DNA of 64,000 nucleotides. Source: Axinella damicornis. Its lineage: Eukaryota > Porifera > Demospongiae > Axinellida > Axinellidae. The stretch is taken from NCBI GenBank assembly GCA_963931865.1, contig OZ007518.1, forward strand, positions 9,972,361 through 10,036,360, read 5' to 3'. The notes below the pieces were generated by a model, which searched no databases, was not told the origin of the DNA, and worked only from the letters and a program-made list of their open reading frames with translations. The position numbers and the translations under genes are program-made. This document shows, piece by piece, positions 1 through 11,350 of the stretch; position 1 is the first letter of the stretch; each line of letters starts with the position of its first letter.

Positions 1-166
1 TGATATTAATTCTCCTCCTGACCAGCCAGTAATCCATGCACTGCAGTCTGCAACAGTAGCTATAGCTACTAGTCTAGAGCACAGCAAATTAAAATTAAAC
101 TTTTGGATCTCCATGCAAATTCCAGCTTCCAATAAGGAAGAGGATCAGGAGGGATGATGAATGCTG

Positions 167-482
167 TAGGGGTGGGCGATATCAGAATAATGTGGTCACG
201 ATATATCATGTGTTAGTTATCATGATATTCGATATTATCACGATAATGCGTTGTGGCTAGTTTATTTGACTTCTCATGCCACACTAGAATATTTCTACAA
301 GCCAAGCATTTACTATATTGTCATAAATTGCATGTATACACTATTTAGCCTTATTTCTGCAAAAACAACACCACTAATAATGTGAACACGATATGACGAT
401 AATTTTAAAACCACCACGATACGATTATCATGGGCTCTCAATATCACGATATACGATAATAACGATATATTGCCCACCCCTA
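167..482. mobile_element. hAT-like MITE, 316 bp
   Basis: The ends are inverted repeats (TAGGGGTGGGCGATAT at the left, its near complement at the right). The element is flanked by a perfect 8-bp direct repeat, GAATGCTG, at 159-166 and 483-490. The interior is AT-rich with many cgata/tatcg motifs and no coding capacity. An 8-bp duplication and a GGGGTGGGC-type terminus are typical of hAT elements. The related upstream region of a paralogous gene (near 11170-11200) does not contain it, so insertion followed the duplication. Confidence 0.85.
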
Positions 483-1429
483 GAATGCTGTAGAGTTTGC
501 CGGACAGATCATAGATAGATTAACATATTTATGATTTAGAATAGCTAGCTACTGTGGACAGATTATCATGCCCGGCCCAGTGAGGCTGAGCTAGCTAGTT
601 AGCTACATGTGCAGTAGTGGAACTCATGGACCCTTGCAGCAAGGTATAGCTATAGCTACTCAGTACTGTTCAGCAGTATACACACTTCACTTGTAGCTAA
701 CTGTGATATCGAGCTTGAGTAGAAGTCTTCCTGGGAGATAAAAAGCAGAATGAGAAGCAGTTTGCGTCATGTAGATTCTCGTGTGTAGTCTCATGCCCAG
801 CCAGAAACCTACGGAGTAAATTCATAGGTATTGTCCCTTAGTAGTACTGTACCCTATCAGACCTCTCAACTTCAAAAAGAACTCTACAGTGAGATACCCA
901 AAATAGAGTTGAACTTGGTCCTGTAAGTAGCTGCCCCTGTGAGTTTCTTGGACGTCTTCGGCCTGGGAGGGGACTGCTGCTGGTGCTCACTACTGTCATC
1001 AGAGTCCTGCACGTGCCCTGAGCCAATTCCTCCCCTTCAGAATCACTCTACTGACCACCTCATATGAGCTGACATGTGCGCATGTGCACAGAACTAGAAC
1101 TGCACAACTAGAACTTTGAACTTTGTTGATAAGCAGACCGTGAGAAATGATGTCATCACAGAACTTTGAACTTTAGTTGATCAGCATACCGTGAGAAACG
1201 AGGACATCACCGTGAGACCGTGAGAGTACTGAGTAGGGCTGAATCGTGAGTCTTGAGAGGTCTGCCCTATATTGGTATGAGAATGAATATTGACAACTAG
1301 CTCAGTAATAATCACAATCATTGCTGGCACATGCACAGCACACTCACCCTAAGGTGAGCCTCGCCCATTGGCTATATGCTGTATATACGTAGCTACAGAG
1401 TTAACATTACGGTTCTAAACTGACGGTCA

Positions 1430-1500
1430 GTGTTTGCAGCCCTCACTGTAAGTTCACAGATAGCTATCACTGTCCCTGTGCAATGGCATCACTGTGTTCT
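1430..1500 (+). promoter_or_regulatory. Conserved 5' leader of a TRAF-like gene, possible untranslated exon and donor
   Basis: A block reading roughly CCTCACTGTAAGTTCACAG lies about 140 bases before the start codon and recurs upstream of the copies at 6329 (near 5953) and 11878 (near 11712). It contains a good splice-donor match (GTAAGT). A pyrimidine/AG acceptor sits just before each ATG (for example TTGTGCAG before 6329). This suggests a non-coding first exon spliced to the RING exon. That is inference; no transcript is available. Confidence 0.4.
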
Positions 1501-1585
1501 GAACTTGGTGGTACTACAGTGGCAAGTTATTAGGCTGTGCACATCAAATTGATGCATTATCCACTGTCTTGTGTAGGTAGAAAAG

Positions 1586-2954
1586 ATGGCTTCCAATGTT
1601 CCCCTGACTGGAGGGTATGACTGCAAGTTTGTGGACACACCACCAGACAAGCTGATGTGTCAGATCTGTCTTCTTGTGGCCCGCACCCCTCACCAAGTGA
1701 CGTGCTGTGGGAGGGTCTACTGCAAGACCTGCCTGGACAAACACAAGAGACTCTCCAACACCTGCCCAAACTGCAGGATTACTGGACAAAACTTCCCTGA
1801 CACCAGAGGTGAGCGGACAATGGATAATACTTGAAGATGTATAGCTAGCTAGCTAGCTATACACTGCAATGCTCTCTATTGCATTTCTTGTCACAGGTGA
1901 GCAGGAGATCAATGCACTTAAGGTCAGGTGTAACAATGATGAAAATGGTTGTGACTGGATGGGGGAGCTACGATCCCTGGACAACCACCTCACAACATGT
2001 GAGTATGCTCTCCTTCCCTGCACTAACAAGTGCACAAACAATACAAACTTTGATGACTTATTCCCAGACAAAATGTATGTGCTACGTCGTGACATGGACA
2101 ACCATCTAAAGAACACATGTCCAAACCGCCAGTACCAGTGTCCCCACTGTAAAGACACTGGAAGACATTGTGAGATGACCACCATTCATCTTAGAACATG
2201 TGCAAAGCTCAAGATCCCATGCCCCAATGCTCAGTGCAATACTTCAGTACCTCGCTGTAAACTCTCAGATCACCGAGCAAAATGTCCGTTAGAAAAGCTA
2301 CCGTGCAAGTACATAGAAATTGGCTGCAAGGAAAAGCCACTTCGTAAAGACCTACAACAGCATGAGAATGATGACACATTCCACCTCCACCTTGCAATAG
2401 AAACTGTAAACAAACAGCAGATGAAGACAAAAGCAATAGAGGAGAAGATGAAAGAAATGGAGGATATTGTACACGCTCAAACTAGTCTATCAATATTCAA
2501 AATTCCCAAGTTCAAATCATTGGAACAAAAGTGGTACTGTCCCTCATTTTACATCTGTCCTGGAAGCTACAAGATGTGCATCTACGTATATGCAAATGGG
2601 AATGATGATGGTGAAGGCACTCACGTCTCAGTGTATGCCTGTCTCATGCGTGGGAGGAACGACGATAACCTGTCATGGCCCTTCAGGGGAGAGGTCACCA
2701 TCACACTACTGAACCAACTGGAAGATACGAACCACTTCACAGATACACTTACGTATTCAGAAGACGTGGATGATGATTCAAACAGAAGGGTGGTTGATAG
2801 TGATAGGGGTTCAGGATATGGATGGCCCACATTCATCTCCCATGATCAACTTGGTTACGATGTAGAGCTGAATTGCCAATACCTGAAAGATAACTGTCTC
2901 TACTTTCGAGTTACAGCTAAAGCACCTGATCCAGTGAAGCCCTGGCTGATATGA
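1586..2954 (+). CDS. TRAF-like RING / TRAF zinc-finger / MATH protein, copy A (intact)
   Basis: Two coding exons, 1586-1808 and 1897-2954, joined across an 88-bp GT-AG intron, give 426 residues. Order: an N-terminal RING-type zinc finger (about residues 29-66, beginning LMCQIC), a run of Cys/His-rich TRAF-type zinc fingers (about 85-230), a short coiled coil (about 240-270) and a C-terminal MATH/TRAF-C domain that ends shortly after the YFRVTAKAPDP stretch. Proteins with this layout act as cytoplasmic adaptors and possible ubiquitin ligases in TNF/Toll-type signalling; that role is family knowledge. The usual RING histidine position reads CCGRVYC, with Arg where TRAFs normally have His. The start is the conserved MASNVPLTGGY shared by the paralogues. 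This is the first of a tandem family on this strand. Confidence 0.9.
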
Positions 2955-3724
2955 AACTATAGAAAGTGCATTATAAAGTACATAGCTGTGTTGATATTTC
3001 CCTTGGACTTGGTGTCTAATTGTTGTATACACCATGCATGCAGAAATTGCTGTTTACATTGCTAATCTTTAGCCTGTAATTTGAATCTCTGCCACTGACT
3101 CAATCTGCTTTAGATATGTACATGCCGGCTTGTGGATGGTTAGCTACATACTAGCTTCGTTCCTTGCTTGGGAAAAGTGCTTTTCTGCATGAGCTTAAGT
3201 ATAGAACCCTCTTCTGTCTATGCTGGCCATGGCAACTGAGAAGTCACCACTAGTAGTGCTGTGTTGCAGAGCTACGCCAAGCATGGAATGCCTTTGGATG
3301 TCTGCTGCATGGATATCAACCCTCAGCACATCATATAATAATTATATTTGCCACAATTGCAACTTTGTGGACACCTACATTATTGTCAAACGTGTCAATA
3401 ATTATTGTTGCCATTAATTAACGGCAATGTCCCTTTTTGGCAACTTTAGTGGATACTTTGCCAATATTGGCAATTTGTGTTGACACCTGAGTTGCTGAAC
3501 ATACCAGGTCCTGCATCTTTTTCTCCCCCCTCATACCCTCATGTACTTGTAAACAAAATTAGCACAGCTATTAACTCATTACAGAAGCAGATTCGAGGAC
3601 TTATGCATATACATAGGGCAGGGGAGGGGGAGCATGGTTTAACGGTAAATATATATACCCTGCTAGCTACCCCCAAAAAGGAGCCTTACTAACCCACTTT
3701 TTGGTAATGTGCACGGAGACATTA
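2955..3724. other. Intergenic, no gene seen
   Basis: This is the 3' flank of TRAF-like copy A. Small open frames occur but have no coding character. Nothing else supportable was seen before the foldback element at 3725. Confidence 0.6.
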
Positions 3725-4122
3725 AGGCCACTGCAAATTAGACTTTAGTTTCCCGTCCACCGCCCGCCCCTTTCTGAGGGGACCGCATCATTTTGCCATT
3801 ATTGACCCTTGAACTCCATTATAGCTATTTGCTACGTGGCGCGGACAAGTTTGCTGAAGTTTGCCAGTCCTTTCTCTCATGCACGTCCTGTTGCTGGTTG
3901 GCATGCTTCTAGTCAATGTATGTGTTTATGATACGTACGTGTTGCAGCAAGTCCCTACTTTGTTGGACAATCCTGAGCAGCGATGTTGACCGTCTAACCT
4001 TGGCCGAAACGGCGAGTAATTAATGATATTCACAGTAATGGATAATGGAAATGGACCGCCCGCCCGCATGGAATTTCCAGGAAAGGGTGGACGGGAAACT
4101 AAAGTCTAATTTGCAGTGGCCT
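3725..4122. mobile_element. Inverted-repeat (foldback) MITE, 398 bp
   Basis: The two ends are near-perfect inverted repeats of about 37 bp, from AGGCCACTGCAAATTAGACT at the left to its complement ending CAGTGGCCT at 4122. TTA/TAA bases flank both sides. The interior has no coding capacity. The superfamily is not clear. Confidence 0.75.
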
Positions 4123-4993
4123 AATGCTGCATGTGCACGCATTTGTTTGCTTGTTGCGTTTCAATTTGCCAATTGGAACAAATCAAAAGGAGAGCCTGTT
4201 ATTAAACTAGCTATAGTGCACACGACATTGCACAACATATTGCATATAGCTAGCACATGCAACTTGTCCTTGTGTTAGCTACCTTTCTGTTACCGCTATT
4301 ATGCCAAAAGGATCTCAAAATGTTTGCATCAGGCTTTCAACTATAAGTGTAAAGTTGCACTGCTCAATGCTGTTCAGACCGTCACAATAAGCTAAGTCAA
4401 AATTAGTATGCACTGGCGGATCCAGGGGTACTTCGTTGAGTTCGGTCGAACTACCCAGAATTATACCCACTAAATATCGTAGACTACGTATCGACCAGTG
4501 GCGGATCTAGGGGTGCGAGCGAACCCCCTTTTGACCCTTGTTAACATTAACTAATTGTATTATTGTAGCTGTGGTTGGTAATACCTTGACCGTTCGCGGG
4601 CTGAAAGCCTGAAGGCAGACATAGTCTTGAGCTAGCTAGGTTTACGCTGCTACACAATTTTAATTTTACATCAACGAGGGGCAACCGCACTCCTGGTAGC
4701 CATTGGTTGCCTCGCCGTAGCGCAAGCTAATTATTGCAATTCGTTCCAATTAACGCACATGCCACGTGGCGCAACCACGCTCAGTCGAACGCTAGCAAAA
4801 GGAAAAACGACCAAAGGGAAGACACGAAACTATAGCTAACAGCACTTACAACCTTGCTAGCACAGTGTCTGTAGCACGGTGATGTAAGCGTCAGTGAACG
4901 ACAGCGATTACGGCTGTGTGGTCAGAATCTTTGTGAGCCCTTTGTAGCTACTGGCAGCCAACGTCGAAGAGCACGAACACTGACGAACGAGCA

Positions 4994-5044
4994 ATGGCGG
5001 CCGACGGCACTACAAAAGCACTTGTAGCTATCTCCACCACCAAG
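4994..5044 (+). other. Exon-like start (ATG plus splice donor) inside the hAT-like element
   Basis: An open stretch begins ATGGCGGCCGACGGC and encodes MAADGTTKALVAISTTK. It runs directly into a consensus donor (AAG/GTGAGT). This may be the first coding exon of the parental transposase gene kept in a deleted copy, or a captured host exon. No downstream partner exon was recognised. Confidence 0.35.
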
Positions 5045-5326
5045 GTGAGTTTCACCACAATTATTGTGTGGTTGTAACACTGCATGATAGCGATCACGAC
5101 GGTGTAGTCAGAATCTCTGTAGACCTTTCCTGCGTGCTGTGAGGTTTATGTTACATTATTTACGCGGCACAATTTTCTGAGTGTAATTATTTTTGTTCTG
5201 CATATACGTATGATTAGAAAATAAAGCAATAACGCAGTGTTCAATCGACTATCCACATACGTGGTTGTAATCCGTCGACGATGAAAAGAAGGAAGAGCTA
5301 ACAGTCCCACGCATCGATACTTACTG

Positions 5327-5419
5327 GTTACTTAGTCAATCTTCTTTGCGTCTGGGGTTACTTAGTCAATCTTCTTTGCGTCTGGGGTTAGCTACTTAGT
5401 CAATCTTCTTTGTGTCTGG
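5327..5419. repeat. Short tandem repeat, three copies of about 30-36 bp
   Basis: A unit containing TTACTTAGTCAATCTTCTTT followed by GCGTCTGG occurs three times in a row inside the hAT-like element. Confidence 0.8.
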
Positions 5420-5778
5420 GAACATGTCCAGAATGCGCACTGAGAGATGCTACGAGAGCGCTTCCTGATCGCTAAAAAGAACACCGCTTCGCTTCGCGGC
5501 TCTGCGCACCGCCTTCGGCGGTGTGCTGTGTATGTGCCAACCGAACCCCCCCCCTTTCAAAATTTCTAGATCCGCCACTGGTATGCACAAAAGTAGCCTC
5601 GTACCCAGGCCCGACCGCTGTAGCTAGTTAGCTATTCTTACCAGGGATGATTAGAACAAAGTTTCCACCAAGTGTTTAAACAGCTAATAGCTACATTGTA
5701 CAGGCTTGAAAATCTCATATCAAACCTGGTAGTCAGCCACTAACTGTGAAACAGATCATTGCACATGCGCAGCATACT

Positions 5779-5908
5779 AGGCTCGTTCCCAGGCCCCGCA
5801 GCGGGCCTGGGACCTTAGTGTTCTTTCATGCAACCGAAAGCGGCGCGCGGGCCTGGGACCTTAGTCATCTTACCGAAAGCGGCGCGCGATCCTGGGAACG
5901 AGGCTACA
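5779..5908. mobile_element. Palindromic AGGCTCGTTCCCAGG-type element
   Basis: Begins TAGGCTCGTTCCCAGGCC and ends CCTGGGAACGAGGCTA, so the termini are complementary. The interior contains two tandem copies of a GCCTGGGACCTTAGT...CGAAAGCGGCGCGCG segment. The target duplication is not clear here. It belongs to the palindromic family described in the findings. Confidence 0.65.
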
Positions 5909-6009
5909 CGTGCACTCGAAAAGGTGAACCTCGCGGCTGTCGGTCACTCTCTGCAACCCTCACTGTAAGTTCACAGACAACAGTGTCCCTGTGCAATGGC
6001 ATCACTGTG

Positions 6010-6213
6010 TAAGGTAAGGCGGGGCTATTCCGACTGTGGGGTAATTCCGATAGTTGGCTGCCTTTGTTACCAGTCAAAGTTTGGTAGCTATAGCTAATTC
6101 TTCTGTGGTACCGCAGGGTAGGCTGACGCTCAACCTACCCTGCGGTACGACAGAAGAATTACTAAAACTTTGTCTGTTCAAAAGGCAGCCAACTGTCGGA
6201 ATAGCCCCGCCTT
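6010..6213. mobile_element. Long-stem foldback MITE, about 204 bp
   Basis: Both ends carry AAGGCGGGGCTATTCCGAC or its complement, and the arms continue through GTTGGCTGCCTTT and TACCCTGCGGTAC, so nearly the whole element folds on itself. It lies in the 5' leader region of the interrupted TRAF-like copy B. Confidence 0.8.
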
Positions 6214-6328
6214 AAACCTTCGGAACTTAGTGGGCTACAGTAGCAACTCATTAATTCTTCTGAATGCCTGGAATGAAGCTACTGCAACAGGTTGCTTTAC
6301 ATTGTACACTTTTGTGCAGGTATAAGAG

Positions 6329-8732
6329 ATGGCTTCCAATGTTCCCCTGACTGGAGGGTACGAGTGCACGTTTGTGGAAACACCACCAGACAAGTTGATG
6401 TGTCAGATCTGTCTTCTTGTGGCCCGCACCCCCCACCAAGTGATGTGTTGTGGAAGGGTCTACTGTAAGACCTGCTCAGTGTAGATAAGGACTGTCTCCC
6501 TTTTGTTTACGCGCGCCGTAGTAGTACCCTAGAAATGCTGGTAGAATATTAAATTATCACGGCAGTGTCATGTGACAGGCTTCCAATTTGTGGTTGCACT
6601 TGCTGGCTTCGTTATTCTGTTAGAGATTGTCCAAGACTTTGCCGTAAGCTTTCTTGAAGGCACTACGCTACTAGTTTCTTTCCGTGGGTAGGACTGCTGA
6701 GTTTCGTACACAGATGATCGTGACGGTGAGAACTAACACAGAAACCGGACGTTTTGAGCCCAAGGAACTGTTTGATACCTTGATCCTTTGATGGCAGGCA
6801 TTGATGGTAAGACGCGATCTGAAATATAAACACTGTGTAGTCTGTATGGATCGGTGATCATGTAATAGTCGTCTTGACAGAGCTAAGAGCCTTGTTCGAT
6901 CGTGCTAATGATGGAAGATACCTGCAGTTAGAAGTCCCGGGAACTTGGCGGTACACCGCAGTGCATGATCTCCGCGTGACTTCCGGTGCTAACGGCAGCA
7001 ATGGCCGCACAACTTACTTCGCCCGTCATGGTATGACAGGCCAACGTTTTTGCCGTGGTCTGACGAATCGGGAAGGTTAACCTTTCGCAAGGTCTTCTAA
7101 AGTTATCAGAATCTACCGAGGTGCTTCTTGATACTCCGCTTCGTTATTGAGAAACGGCAAGAAATGTAAGTTTTGTTAGAGGCCAAAAACAACAAAATTG
7201 CAGCTAAAAAAAGGTAGGAGCATGCTATAAAGAAGCACCTCGGTGAAAAGTTACATTATAAGGACTAAATACTTTCTAGCATAATTTAACTTCCAGCAGC
7301 CAGTGGGAAAAATGTTGGAAATTGCAAAACATTCCTGGAAGGGCGTGGTTTTGAGCGGCTGTTGCCTTGTCACGTGCATTGCGCTAATCAAATTAACTAG
7401 GTTAATTGAAGGTGATGAAAGTATATTTTCATATGGTACAACAATGACTTGCATAAACACAACAGCCTTCAAGAAATCTGCATGCAAAATAGTCACTCTG
7501 TACTCTTGAAACTTGCTGTACCCAGCCCTTATCTGCACTGAGTGCCTGGATGAACACAGGAGACACACCAACACCTGCCCAAACTGCAGGAATAATGGAC
7601 AAAACTTTCCAGACATCAGAGGTGAGTGGGACTTCAGATAGCACTTGAAGATGAGATGTACACTGTAACTACTGCAGTACTCTCCATTGCATTTCTTGTC
7701 ACAGGTGAGCAGGAAATCAAGGCACTTAAGATCATCTGTAACAATGGTTGTGGCTGGACGGGGGAGCTACGATCCCTGGACAACCATCTCACAACATGTG
7801 GGTATGCTCTCCTTCCCTGCACTAACAAGTGCACAAACAACACGGAGGAAGTGTACATGTTACGTTGTGACATGGACAACCATCTCAAGAACACATGTCC
7901 AAACCGCCAGCACCAGTGTCCCCACTGTAAAGACACTGGAAGACATTGTGAGATAACTACTACTCATCTCAACACGTGTCCGAAGCTCATGGTTCCCTGC
8001 CCCAATGTTGGGTGCGATGATTCAATGCCTCGCTGTGAACTCTCAGATCACCAAACAAAATGTCTGTTTGAGAAGGTACCGTGCAGGTATGCAGGAATTG
8101 GCTGTGAGGAAGAGCCGCTTCGTAAAGACCTACAACAGCACGAGAATGACGACACATTCCACCTCCACCTTGCGATAGAAACTGTCAACAGACAACAGAA
8201 GGAGATTAAAGCAATGAAGGACGGTGTTCAAACTACTCCATGTGTATTCAAAATGCCAAATTTCAATGAATTCAAAGAATTCAATCTGGAGTGGAACAGC
8301 CCACCATTTAATACACACTCCGGAAGCTATAAGATGTGCATTAACGTCGTTGCCAATGGGGCTGGTGATGGAGAAGGCAGTCATACCTCAGTATATGTCA
8401 TCCTCATGTGTGGGAAGAACGATAACAACCTGTCATGGCCCTTCAGGGGAAAGGTCACCATCACACTGCTGAACCAGTTGGAAGATAAGAACCACCACAC
8501 ACATAAAATTAAATATCCAGAAGACATGGATGATGACTCAAACAGGAGGGTACCAGATGGTACAAGTCATATGACTAGGAGTGAAGGATACGGACTGGAA
8601 TGCTTCATTGCCCATAATCGACTTGGTCACAATGCCACAAGGAATCGCCAATACTTGAAGGATGAGTGCCTTTACTTTCGAATTACAGCTAAAGTACCTG
8701 ATCCAGAGAAGCCCTGGCTGACAACAAACTAA
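6329..8732 (+). pseudogene. TRAF-like copy B, RING exon split by a transposon
   Basis: The RING exon starts at 6329 (MASNVPLTGGY) and reads in frame to 6475. It is then interrupted by a 1066-bp element and resumes at 7546 (CTGGATGAACAC) to a donor at 7621/7622. Exon 2 runs 7705-8732 and is intact, with TRAF-type zinc fingers, a coiled coil and a MATH domain ending EKPWLTTN. With the insert removed, the RING exon rejoins in frame as KTCLDEH, so the rest of the gene is recently functional in appearance. It could still make a RING-less protein from an internal start, or be rescued if the insert were spliced out; neither can be judged from sequence. Confidence 0.8.
6476..7541. mobile_element. DNA element with TCAGTG ends and 4-bp duplication, 1066 bp
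   Basis: The ends are inverted repeats of about 19 bp with 17 matches (left TCAGTGTAGATAAGGACTG). The flanks are CTGC (6472-6475) and GTGC (7542-7545), a 4-bp duplication with one change. It has no transposase-length frame. Termini and duplication size resemble the element at 14725-15938, so both probably belong to one family. Chapaev-like CMC elements make 4-bp duplications, but this class assignment is tentative. Confidence 0.8.
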
Positions 8733-8779
8733 CTTAACACAGTGAAGTAGAACAATACATGCATGGCTGTGTTGTTACT

Positions 8780-8833
8780 GTTATTCATTTCCTAGGTTCT
8801 TATTCATTTCCTAGGTTCTTATTCATTTCCTAG
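8780..8833. repeat. 18-bp tandem repeat, three copies
   Basis: A unit reading TTCTTATTCATTTCCTAGG is repeated three times just downstream of TRAF-like copy B. Confidence 0.85.
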
Positions 8834-9014
8834 GTTATATTTAGTGCACAACGTTATAACTACTATTTGCAATGACTGGTTAGGGGGGTTTGGCAGCTGA
8901 ATCATTGAGCATGCTGAGTGACAGTTGTATATACATGCCACTGTCTTTTCCTTTTTGAAATTGCATTGTACCAGCTAGTAACTTAGTACATTCCTGACAA
9001 AGATTGCATGTGAC

Positions 9015-9117
9015 TAGTCTAGCGGGCTAGCCCCTCGAATTTTCCCCAGCACGGATTGACTCACATACTGAAAGCGATCGAGTGCTGGAGAAAGCGAAGG
9101 GCTAGCTTGTTAGACTA
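9015..9117. mobile_element. Palindromic element, 103 bp, with perfect 9-bp duplication
   Basis: The element runs from TAGTCTAGCGGGCTAGCCCC to GGGCTAGC...TAGACTA. It is flanked by GCATGTGAC at 9006-9014 and 9118-9126. The centre holds CATACTGAAAGCGATCG, matching the core found in other palindromic elements in this window. It interrupts the sequence leading into pseudogene C. Confidence 0.85.
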
Positions 9118-9129
9118 GCATGTGACTAC

Positions 9130-9993
9130 ACCTGCACAAAAGGGGTGTTCAGTCGTGACCTGGACAACCATCTGAAAACCACCTGTCCCCACCGCCAGTA
9201 CCAGTGTCCCCGCTGTAAAGACACCGGTGAGATAACCACCACTCGTCTTAGAACATGTCCGAAGCTCAAGATCCCTTGCCCCAATGCCCTGTGCAAAGTT
9301 TTAGTGCCACGCTGTAAACTTTCTCATCACCGAGCAAAATGTCTGTTTGAGAAGGTACCGTGTAAGTAGCTATGCTGAAATTGGGTGTGAGGAAAAGCCA
9401 CTTCGTAAAGACCTACAACAGCACGAGAATAACAACACATTCCACCTCCACCTTGCGATAGAGACTGTCCACAAACTGCGGAAGGAGATGAAAGCAATGG
9501 AGGACAACATCGTACACACTCAGAGTAGACCGTGTGTATTCAAAATGCCCGGGTTCAACCATCAAAAGACATCCAAACAAGAATGGTTCAGTCCACCATT
9601 CTATATGTGCCATGGAAGCTACAAGATGTGCATCCGTGTTGATGCCAATGGGGATGGGGATGGAGAAGGCACTCACGTCTCAGTGTACTCATGCGTGGCA
9701 AGAACGATGACAACCTGTCATGGCCCTTCAGAGGAGAGGTCACCATCACACTGCTGAATCAACTGAAAGATAAGAACCACTTCACAGATACACCTGAAGA
9801 CAAGGACGACGAAGGAAACAGGAGGGTGGTTGATAGTAGTAACATTTGTCAAGGATATGGATGGGCTAAATTCATCTCCCATGATCAACTTGGTCATGAT
9901 CCTAAACAGAATTGTCAGGACGACTGCCTCTACTTTCAAATTACTGCTAAAGCACCTGATCCAGTGAAACCCTGGCTGACATGCACCACTTAG
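9130..9993 (+). pseudogene. TRAF-like copy C, 5'-truncated and frameshifted
   Basis: There is no RING exon, and the first zinc-finger segment is missing. Homology starts with the CTKGVFSRDLDNH stretch and continues through TRAF-type fingers. A 4-base insertion (TAGC) after GTACCGTGTAAG near 9367 creates a stop. The next frame runs until about 9690, where roughly 11 bases are lost in the MATH region, and the frame shifts again to 9691-9993, ending VKPWLTCTT. Three frames are needed to cover the homology, so it is not a working gene. Confidence 0.88.
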
Positions 9994-10191
9994 CTAGCCA
10001 ACAAACTAACAAGACAGTAAATGCAAATAGGGTTCTCTGTTACAGTCTTATACGCTTGGAAAACACATTAATTTTGTCAACAGTTTGACTGAATGCTGCA
10101 GTTGGCAGAACAATGACACCAAACATACAAGAGCACTAGTTCATCTGAGATGGAGGACTAAAACTGGAGTTCTAGTACAGCTAGCTACTCC

Positions 10192-10225
10192 TAGCCTCAT
10201 TCCCAGGCCCGTGGGAATGAGGCTA
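10192..10225. mobile_element. Minimal palindromic element, 34 bp, with perfect 9-bp duplication
   Basis: The element begins TAGCCTCATTCCCAGGCC and ends with the complement GGAATGAGGCTA. It is flanked by AGCTACTCC at 10183-10191 and 10226-10234. It consists of two head-to-head termini with almost no interior. Confidence 0.85.
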
Positions 10226-10234
10226 AGCTACTCC

Positions 10235-11250
10235 ACTCGATTGGTTTATTTATTATTAAGGAAGTCAACTTGTAGATTGGGCTTGGCAGTATAGTGGGCT
10301 TAATTGAGAGGCATTGTTAACGGCTATATATATCTCTCAACTGGTTGGGAATTCTTACCAGTGAAAAGTATTCACTAAGGCTGTATTCTGATACGTAATA
10401 ATTTATAATTAATTACATGATGAACTCTTGATGAATTAGGACAACCACTTCAAATTGAAAATTGTTATTTCAAAAACTGGTCTCCAACTATGTACGATTT
10501 TGTAGTGGCAAGCCTGAATTTGCATACCCATTCGCTACTCCATCCTTCAAGCCAGCCAATAGCTAGCTATAGCTAGTATACGTATTGCATGTGCACTGTA
10601 GGAAGATGCCAGTAGCTAAGTGTATGGGGCCACTATTGAAACCACAGCTGATCAGAGTTTGATGCATATTATCTATAGCTCTTGAGTCTTTTTCACAAGT
10701 TGGCTAGCGTAAATAAGGCGGTTATGCTTAGCACATTGAACACTGTTTTTGCTGCATGACTGAGCATACCTTAATTTACCAATATTCCATATATGCTCAT
10801 GATTAAATTTTATTCATTCATAGTATTATTATGTCTATAGCACTGATAGCCGTCTTCAGTGGTTGTATGGAAAATTTGTAGCGTAACAGAAAAGATTTTG
10901 CTCATCGGTATATACGCTGAGAGTTTTGCAACAGGGAGTTGCTCACACAGTGTCCCAGGATATTTCTTCTAACATACGTAGTATAGTAACCCCTCCTTCG
11001 CAACATTCTAAGGACACTGTTGATCAGGACACTTGATCAAGTCCCAACTTCACAATCATCCTGAATTGAGGACATTCTGGCCACTAATCCACTGCAACCG
11101 TACTGAAACAGAGCAGAGCAAACTTAAGTTTGGATCTTGATCCATGCAGATCCAGCTTCCAAAAAGGAAGAGGATCATGATCAGACGGGTACGGTGACAG
11201 CTGTAGGCCTTGACGGATTAGCTATGTGTGCATAATGTTGAGGGTGGAAC
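10235..11250. other. Intergenic, no gene seen
   Basis: Non-coding DNA between pseudogene C and the upstream region of copy D. The part from about 11100 resembles 50-160 at the start of the window (shared CCAGCTTCCAA-GGAAGAGGATCA), which marks the duplicated 5' flank. Confidence 0.6.
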
Positions 11251-11259
11251 CCCTCCAAT

Positions 11260-11350
11260 TAGTCTCGGTCCCAGACCCAGCACAGATAGTTTTTAGTATC
11301 GCACATGGGGAGCGATACACGTGCTGGATAAATGGTCTGGAACGAGACTA
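11260..11350. mobile_element. Palindromic element, 91 bp, with perfect 9-bp duplication
   Basis: It starts TAGTCTCGGTCCCAGACCCAGCA and ends TCTGGAACGAGACTA. It is flanked by CCCTCCAAT at 11251-11259 and 11351-11359. The interior has a degenerate inverted repeat around TATCGC/GCGATA. Confidence 0.88.

Larger units (their letters stand above)
4411..5580. mobile_element. hAT-like element with TGGCGGATC termini, about 1.17 kb
   Basis: The outer ends carry the complementary motifs TGGCGGATCCAG (4414) and CTAGATCCGCCACTG (ending about 5580), flanked by the direct repeat GTATGCAC. The left terminus occurs twice: a second CAGTGGCGGATCTAGG copy begins at about 4497, so the end was duplicated or one element inserted beside another. 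The terminus and 8-bp duplication fit hAT elements. No full transposase is present. Confidence 0.75.

Noticed and set aside
1853..2185. 110-codon antisense frame also seen opposite copies B, D and G
   Set aside because: It is kept only because the sense TRAF-type zinc-finger codons are conserved; no independent start context or domain.
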